A stretch of 64,000 nucleotides of DNA, from contig VSND01000005.1 in the NCBI GenBank assembly GCA_009774145.1, forward strand, positions 62,001 to 126,000, read 5' to 3'. The DNA comes from Lachnospiraceae bacterium (GTDB lineage: Bacteria > Bacillota > Clostridia > Lachnospirales > Lachnospiraceae). The notes beneath the pieces were generated by a model. The model ran no database searches, was not told the origin of the DNA, and was given only the letters and a program-made list of their open reading frames with translations. Numbering within the stretch: position 1 is the stretch's first letter; each line of letters opens with the position of its first letter. The position numbers and the translations under genes are program-made. Shown in pieces: positions 59,809-64,000 of this stretch.

Positions 59809-61164
59809 CTACCCCTGTTCGTTATCCAGTTCAATATCATATAAGGCAGTATACAATTCGTTGATCTGGGAAGATACATCGTCAATTAAACTTGACCTGA
59901 TCTCTCTCTTTTCCTCATCCAGTAAATCAATATAATTCTTCTCGCCGGATTCTACAAACATATTCAATAGTTTATACGCTGAAAGCTCTCCTTTTTTCAT
60001 CATATAATTTTTATTGATTACTTTACTGACATCTTTTAATTGTCCTTCTTGTGAAAGCACACCTGCATAGTACAGATTATTTGCAACTGTAAGTATATAT
60101 GGACTATGCGTTGTAATAAAGACTCCGCTCTCCTGAATGTTGGTAAACAATGTGATAAACTCCATAATTTTCTTCTGTAACGATGGATAAATATGTGCTT
60201 CCGGTTCTTCAATAATCAAAAACACATTTTCATGGCGCAACATTAAAACATACATAAAATTTAACATCCATAAAATTTCCTGTTGGCCGGATGATGCAAA
60301 ATTAATAGATACCGGATGATCTGTATCTTTTTCAATTTTCAAAAATTCCCTTCCGCCGCTGTAAAAATATTCCCCCTTTTCCATATTTACAATAAAGTCT
60401 GTAATTGTTTGGATATCAAACGGTTTTTTTTCTGTCGGATAAAAAAGATGTGCTTTTTTTACTCCGTCTCTGAAACTATTGCGTACATTATCAATCAATA
60501 CCATAAACATTTCTGTTATATAATCCAAACCTCCGATATTACTCATTACAGCACGACTATTCGACATAACCGTTAAAAGACTTCGACCTGCCGGAATATA
60601 ATAAGTTTCTTTATTGTCCAGGAAAATGGAATTTACTTTACGAATAATCATTTCATGGTTTCTTTTTCTTTCCTCATTCGTAAGTACCAGACTTGTCTGA
60701 ATAATCGTTTCTTTGTCATGATACATACTACGTATTTCTTTTTGCAGTTCTTTGATAGAACCCAATAGTTTTTTAGAATATGTTACACTGATGTACTGTC
60801 TATTTCTATCACCTTTCTTCAACTGCACCTGAATCCACAAATCTTCCGCATAATCATATTTCATATAGAATTCTGAATTCAGATCCCAGCTGTAACCAAA
60901 CAATTGAATGAATATATTTTTCAGTTCCGATTTTATTGCTTTATCAAACCAGATATTTTCCTGATCCATATTATGATACGAATTGGTATCATAGATTTGA
61001 GTTAAATAATCTGCAATCTTTGTCTTAATTGTTTTAAAATAATAAACACTTTTTGCAATTGTACTCTTTCCTGTAGCCTGCTCTCCAATTAACAAATTAA
61101 ATTTTTCGATTTCCATTTCAAAATATTTTACCGGGCCATTATTCCTAATACATATTTTCTGCAT
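59809..61164 (-). CDS. OLD/AAA_21-type ATPase
   Basis: 451 residues from the ATG at 61164. Walker A is GEQATGKST (27-35), an ABC-like signature is NFASSGQQEILWMLNF, Walker B is VFLIIEEPEAHIYPSLQKK, and the H-switch is FITTHSPYILTVANN. This is the layout of the ABC-type AAA_15/AAA_21 ATPases found in OLD nucleases, Gabija GajA, PARIS AriA and retron partners. There is no Toprim nuclease domain at the C-terminus, so the effector is probably the small protein encoded next. It is the first gene of the module. Substrate or trigger unknown. Confidence 0.85.
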   Translation of the reverse strand: MQKICIRNNGPVKYFEMEIEKFNLLIGEQATGKSTIAKSVYYFKTIKTKIADYLTQIYDTNSYHNMDQENIWFDKAIKSELKNIFIQLFGYSWDLNSEFYMKYDYAEDLWIQVQLKKGDRNRQYISVTYSKKLLGSIKELQKEIRSMYHDKETIIQTSLVLTNEERKRNHEMIIRKVNSIFLDNKETYYIPAGRSLLTVMSNSRAVMSNIGGLDYITEMFMVLIDNVRNSFRDGVKKAHLFYPTEKKPFDIQTITDFIVNMEKGEYFYSGGREFLKIEKDTDHPVSINFASSGQQEILWMLNFMYVLMLRHENVFLIIEEPEAHIYPSLQKKIMEFITLFTNIQESGVFITTHSPYILTVANNLYYAGVLSQEGQLKDVSKVINKNYMMKKGELSAYKLLNMFVESGEKNYIDLLDEEKREIRSSLIDDVSSQINELYTALYDIELDNEQG

Positions 61165-61271
61165 TTTAATCACCTGTTTCTGTTTACATAATAAATTGTT
61201 TCCATTTTCTTTCGTTCTATCACTAATATATCACATTTATATTCCTTTTCATACTTTAATTTATACCCACA

Positions 61272-61355
61272 AACGCAAATAATTGCCGTCTGCACAGTAT
61301 AACGAGTGAACGCATCAGCAATCCAGAACTGAAAGCGGCAATTAATTGCGTTCAC
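61272..61355. repeat. Two competing inverted repeats between ATPase gene and spmA fragment 2
   Basis: AACGCAAATAATTGCCG (61272-61288) pairs with 61336-61352, 16 of 17. GTGAACGCA (61306-61314) pairs perfectly with TGCGTTCAC (61347-61355). Both use the same right arm, so only one can form at a time. The rest of 61174-61385 is AT-rich leader DNA of the ATPase gene. Confidence 0.55.
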
Positions 61356-61385
61356 AAGTATAAAAACGAAAGCGAAGAGCCCCAT

Positions 61386-61694
61386 TCACGCTCTCCGCTT
61401 CCCATCCATCACCTTACAAAACACAATCCCCGCCACCGTGCTCACCGCCGTCGCCAGAATCGCTGGCCCAACAATCGCCGTGGGATTCACGCTCCCGTAC
61501 TGGCTCCGATACGCCACCACGTTCATCGGTATCAACTGTAAGGATGAAATATTCAGGATCAGAAACACGCACATCTCATTACTGGCTGTGCCTTTTGGCA
61601 CCGCCGGAAAATGTCCGGACATGCCTCCTGCTGCCCTCCGTTCCTCCTCGAGATTCTTAAGCTCCTCCATCGCCTTCAGTCCCCCTTGTGTCAA
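61386..61694 (-). pseudogene. spmA: 3' fragment of spmA, copy 2
   Basis: In one frame: GLKAMEELKNLEEERRAAGG, VPKGTASNEMCVFLILNISS, LQLIPMNVVAYRSQYGSVNP and ATAVSTVAGIVFCKVMDG. It has the same boundary as copy 1 and no N-terminal half. Unlike copy 1 it has no frameshift. A hairpin with TTTCGTTTTT follows on the minus strand. It would be a sound SpmA C-terminus if joined to the missing 5' part. The ATG at 61676 is an internal methionine. Confidence 0.78.
61642..61688. repeat. 47-bp repeat, probable attachment site, right copy
   Basis: Identical to 58499-58545. A recombinase tail fragment starts 25 bp beyond its outer edge. Confidence 0.7.
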
Positions 61695-61712
61695 GTTAAT
61701 GATATTAAAAAA

Positions 61713-61878
61713 TTAAAATTTTTTTTGAAGCAGGTCGATTCTGGTCGATTCCAGTAGATTTTCCCATTCATCCTTGCATTTGAAATGTATTTCCACCCTG
61801 TTTCTATCATAGACAAGGATTTCGGATATCAGCTGTCTTACTGTGTCTTTTGTCAATTCTCTCATTGACTTTTTACTC
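61713..61878 (-). pseudogene. C-terminal tail of a large serine recombinase
   Basis: About 50 codons without a start: SMRELTKDTVRQLISEILVY then DRNRVEIHFKCKDEWENLLE. This is the end of TndX/TnpX-type recombinases, where a helix (LTxExxxxLI) is followed by two strands (I-V-Y, R-I-E-I-x-F). Its position right beside the 47-bp repeat is where an integrative element would carry its recombinase gene. The catalytic part is gone. Confidence 0.6.
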
Positions 61879-62297
61879 ACCAAAAAGATCATTCTTGTCG
61901 ATTATTATGGTAGCTTTATGAACTACTTGCTGGCAGAGCGAAGAATAAAAAATCAATATTTTCATCTTCTTTCTTTCCGCCTTGAATAGTGAAAGCCATA
62001 ACAGCAGCATATTATCCTCACTCACATCTACCGGCAGTTTTGGAAGTTCGTAAAAATAGAATCCCATTTTATCCGACAGCAGCGTATGGCGTGTGATTTC
62101 CAATAGCTGAAAAAAGGAATGATATTCTTCACACATAAACAATTTAAAATCTACAATGCTAATAACAATCGTGCGCGGCAGGGTGGAATAGCCCTGCCCC
62201 GTAAGCAACGCTGATGAAAACTCCCTCGCCCAGTAATACATGACCATTTCCGGGTAATCCCATCATTGCAGACCTGCACTTCCAGATCGACATAAAT
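61873..62297 (-). pseudogene. Rpn/PDDEXK_2-type nuclease remnant
   Basis: YVDLEVQVCNDG (with the E-x-Q nuclease motif) is in one frame, then after a frame change near 62268 MVMYYWAREFSSALLTGQGY, TIVISIVDFKLFMCEEYHSF and PVDVSEDNMLLLWLSLFKAE follow. This is the middle of the recombination-promoting nuclease family PF12784. Both ends are missing, and after FKAE the sequence is unrelated (KKMKILIFYSS to DLFGE). Confidence 0.7.
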
Positions 62298-62319
62298 TCA
62301 GAAAAAGTCATTCTACTGT

Positions 62320-63168
62320 TCACTCTTCCCAATAATCACCCACCTCTTTTTCAGCCTTTTCCATCGAAAACCTGAAACGCTCCGCAATTCTTTTCACTAC
62401 TTCAAAAAATGTCATACCACACTCCTGATAAGTTTCTACTGCAGAACGAATTGCCGCATCTTTTGCCACTTCTATATCGTGCACTCTCATAATTTCTTCC
62501 TGATCATATAACTGCATCATAATGTCCACAACCTCACTTTCCCTGCTTTCGAGATACTCCCGAAGTATATCCTGATCTTTACAGATCCTGATTGCTTCCT
62601 GCACAGCCTTTCTGGTCCTTCCATGCAGTTTCACCTGCTCATCGTGTACTTTTGTAAAAGTCACATACTGATTGATAATATCTCCTTTTTTCCCATCATA
62701 GATCATTTTTACTGTTACTTCAACCGCTATTTTTTCCCCTTCAAAAAATTCCTCTGACAATGTAATTTCTGATGGACGGGTCTTCCGGTCTCCTGTGTAG
62801 ATCACATATAACTCCGGCCTGGGAAGTTCTACTTTCTTACTCTTATACAAATCCATATTATTATCAGAAAAATATCTTCGATACGAATTGACCAGATATT
62901 CCAGAGCTCTAATAATAATATTAGACGACCAGGTACTTTGAGCCTCTACCAATATCATAAGTTTGCTGCCTTTTATAAACCCCAAATCATTATATATGCT
63001 GTCTGTAAAAATATTTTCCAGAGTAACCGTCTTTAAATCAGTTTCCTTTACTTCTGTGTCTTCCGGGTGAATAGCCTGATACAATTGGAGCAGATATCTG
63101 GGCTCACCGAATAAGTTCGTAAAAACACTGTCTTTCACTGTTTTTCTCACGCTTATGTTCGCTGGCAT
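62320..63168 (-). CDS. Rpn-family PD-(D/E)XK nuclease, apparently intact
   Basis: 282 residues. SVFTNLFGEPRYLLQLYQAI opens the protein. DLGFIKGSKLMILVEAQSTW carries the D...E-x-Q core of this nuclease group, then ALEYLVNSYRRYF and VKMIYDGKKGDIINQYVTFT. A helical C-terminus ends in AEKEVGDYWEE. Rpn proteins promote recA-independent recombination in E. coli and are often called putative transposases. AAAGGGG precedes the start at 63168. It lies in the accessory DNA right of the spmA repeats. Confidence 0.78.
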   Translation of the reverse strand: MPANISVRKTVKDSVFTNLFGEPRYLLQLYQAIHPEDTEVKETDLKTVTLENIFTDSIYNDLGFIKGSKLMILVEAQSTWSSNIIIRALEYLVNSYRRYFSDNNMDLYKSKKVELPRPELYVIYTGDRKTRPSEITLSEEFFEGEKIAVEVTVKMIYDGKKGDIINQYVTFTKVHDEQVKLHGRTRKAVQEAIRICKDQDILREYLESRESEVVDIMMQLYDQEEIMRVHDIEVAKDAAIRSAVETYQECGMTFFEVVKRIAERFRFSMEKAEKEVGDYWEE

Positions 63169-63272
63169 TTATTATCCCCTTTCCCTGATGTTTATCTTAG
63201 CATAAATATTCCCAATAATCTGTAAGCTCTATCACATCATCTGTTTTCTCCACATATCTACATTGTCCAATT

Positions 63273-64000
63273 CTAAAATTCATAATACAGTTCCACAGTA
63301 ACAAGCTTATTATTTATAATCCGATTCAATTCAGAATCCTCATGAAGAATGCATCCTTGAATCAGTTTCTCACTCGTACCTGTCATCTTCTTAATAATAG
63401 AATCACTCAAACCGGCTTTTAAAAGTTGACTAATCCCATATTTCACAATACTTGTTACACTGGTAACTCCTATTAATGCGCCTAAATAATCCGGGATTCC
63501 GGAAGAAGATGTGATATCCGCCCATGCTTGTCCAGAACTGTCTGTAAATAAAAGATTTTCATTATTTATAATCTCATTCTTTTTTACAAAATATTTTATT
63601 TGCTTTAACTGCACAGATAATCTGTAAGGCAGGCGAAGATGAAACCCATTTATTACAATATTTCCATATAACTCATCATATGCATCCCATCGGATCTTTC
63701 TTAATTCCCGATATGTAATTCCATAAAGCAACATCATCTTTATGCCAATGGCTGCCATTGCTTTTCTAAATTTTGTACCATCTTCCCATCTACATTCTCT
63801 AAACTGTTCATCTGACCATTTCAATATAACCTCTACCTTATCTTGATTTAAAACATCTTGTTCCACAATTCCCGCAAGTGCACTACATCCATCAATATAA
63901 GATATCATGCGTTTCATATAAGCATTTTCTCTTAAGCGATTGTAGGAAATTGCATCATACAATCCAGGATTTTCTATATCTGTGTTTCTTCTGATATAAT
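63273..64000 (-). CDS. Degenerate tyrosine-recombinase-like protein, 5' end beyond the window
   Basis: The frame is open to the right edge, so the TTG at 63962 need not be the start. MAAIGIKMMLLYGITYRELR then KIRWDAYDELYGNIVINGFH resembles the box around the first catalytic Arg of phage integrases (usually YTGLRISEL..L.W..I), but the arginine position reads Thr. Later, IVKYGISQLLKAGLSDSIIK then KMTGTSEKLIQGCI resembles the LRHTFATxLLxxG..I..LLGHS block without its His-x-x-Arg. It is probably inactive or diverged to DNA binding. The family call is tentative. Confidence 0.5.
   Translation of the reverse strand, partial: YIRRNTDIENPGLYDAISYNRLRENAYMKRMISYIDGCSALAGIVEQDVLNQDKVEVILKWSDEQFRECRWEDGTKFRKAMAAIGIKMMLLYGITYRELRKIRWDAYDELYGNIVINGFHLRLPYRLSVQLKQIKYFVKKNEIINNENLLFTDSSGQAWADITSSSGIPDYLGALIGVTSVTSIVKYGISQLLKAGLSDSIIKKMTGTSEKLIQGCILHEDSELNRIINNKLVTVELYYEF

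Noticed and set aside
1..64000. CRISPR arrays, rRNA, tRNA, cobalamin riboswitch near the corrinoid genes
   Set aside because: No regularly spaced repeats, no conserved rRNA or tRNA cores and no B12-box-like sequence could be found by reading.

Overview
The window looks like a chromosome segment of a spore-forming gut Clostridium relative, probably Lachnospiraceae. This rests on purine-rich AGGAGG-type ribosome sites before almost every gene, medium GC with AT-rich intergenic DNA, fragments of the sporulation gene spmA, PTS and ABC sugar uptake with LacI/GntR/RpiR regulators, and anaerobic corrinoid methyl-transfer genes. No rRNA, tRNA, CRISPR array or replication origin was seen.

About 1-37 kb is orderly. 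It holds a NERD-domain gene cut by the left edge, an O6-alkylguanine-DNA alkyltransferase, a substrate-binding lipoprotein paired with a chemoreceptor, a large AAA-like ATPase/nuclease protein, two flavin reductases with a divergent HxlR regulator, a carbohydrate ABC transporter with YesL and LacI (13.6-15.6 kb), a beta-carbonic anhydrase, a K+ channel with an apparent RyR-like tail, and a trehalose PTS module (treC-treP/treR) with four palindromic operators. From 23 to 25.5 kb come an aromatic-acid-exporter-like protein and a VanW protein. From 25.6 to 38.8 kb lies a methyl-transfer locus. It has a corrinoid protein, a methyltetrahydrofolate methyltransferase, a RACo-like activator without its ferredoxin domain, a UroD-family methyltransferase, an Old-Yellow-Enzyme-type reductase, an arylamine N-acetyltransferase and an MFS carrier, with two PucR-type regulators. 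Together these suggest demethylation and reduction of a methoxylated plant compound.

From 38.75 kb to the right edge the window is an accessory mosaic. First comes a three-gene cassette of a frameshifted carbon-nitrogen hydrolase, a winged-helix protein and an unknown protein. A transposase remnant follows, then a tight five-gene operon led by a large serine recombinase. The extra C-terminal domain of this recombinase recurs in the next two proteins, and two ParB-like proteins complete the operon. An XRE regulator is divergent. From 47.5 to 58 kb intact genes (YoaP-type acetyltransferase, sigma factor/HTH pair, WYL regulator with zinc-ribbon partner, GH1 glycosidase with RpiR regulator, metallo-hydrolase) alternate with scars. 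The scars are 5' pieces of purine nucleoside phosphorylase and GH1, a terminase tail, an RpiR-phosphopentomutase chimera joined head-to-head to a broken dehydrogenase, and the start of an HSP90-like ATPase gene.

The right end carries two diverged 3' fragments of spmA, each with its own terminator. Both start at the same codon within a 47-bp block that is identical in the two copies. Between them lie a VapBC pair and an ATPase/PD-(D/E)XK-like pair. To the right are a serine-recombinase tail, Rpn-type nucleases and a degenerate integrase-like protein. I read this as tandem accretion of integrative elements at one site inside spmA. That reading, and the recombinase/ParB operon, are the most interesting points.
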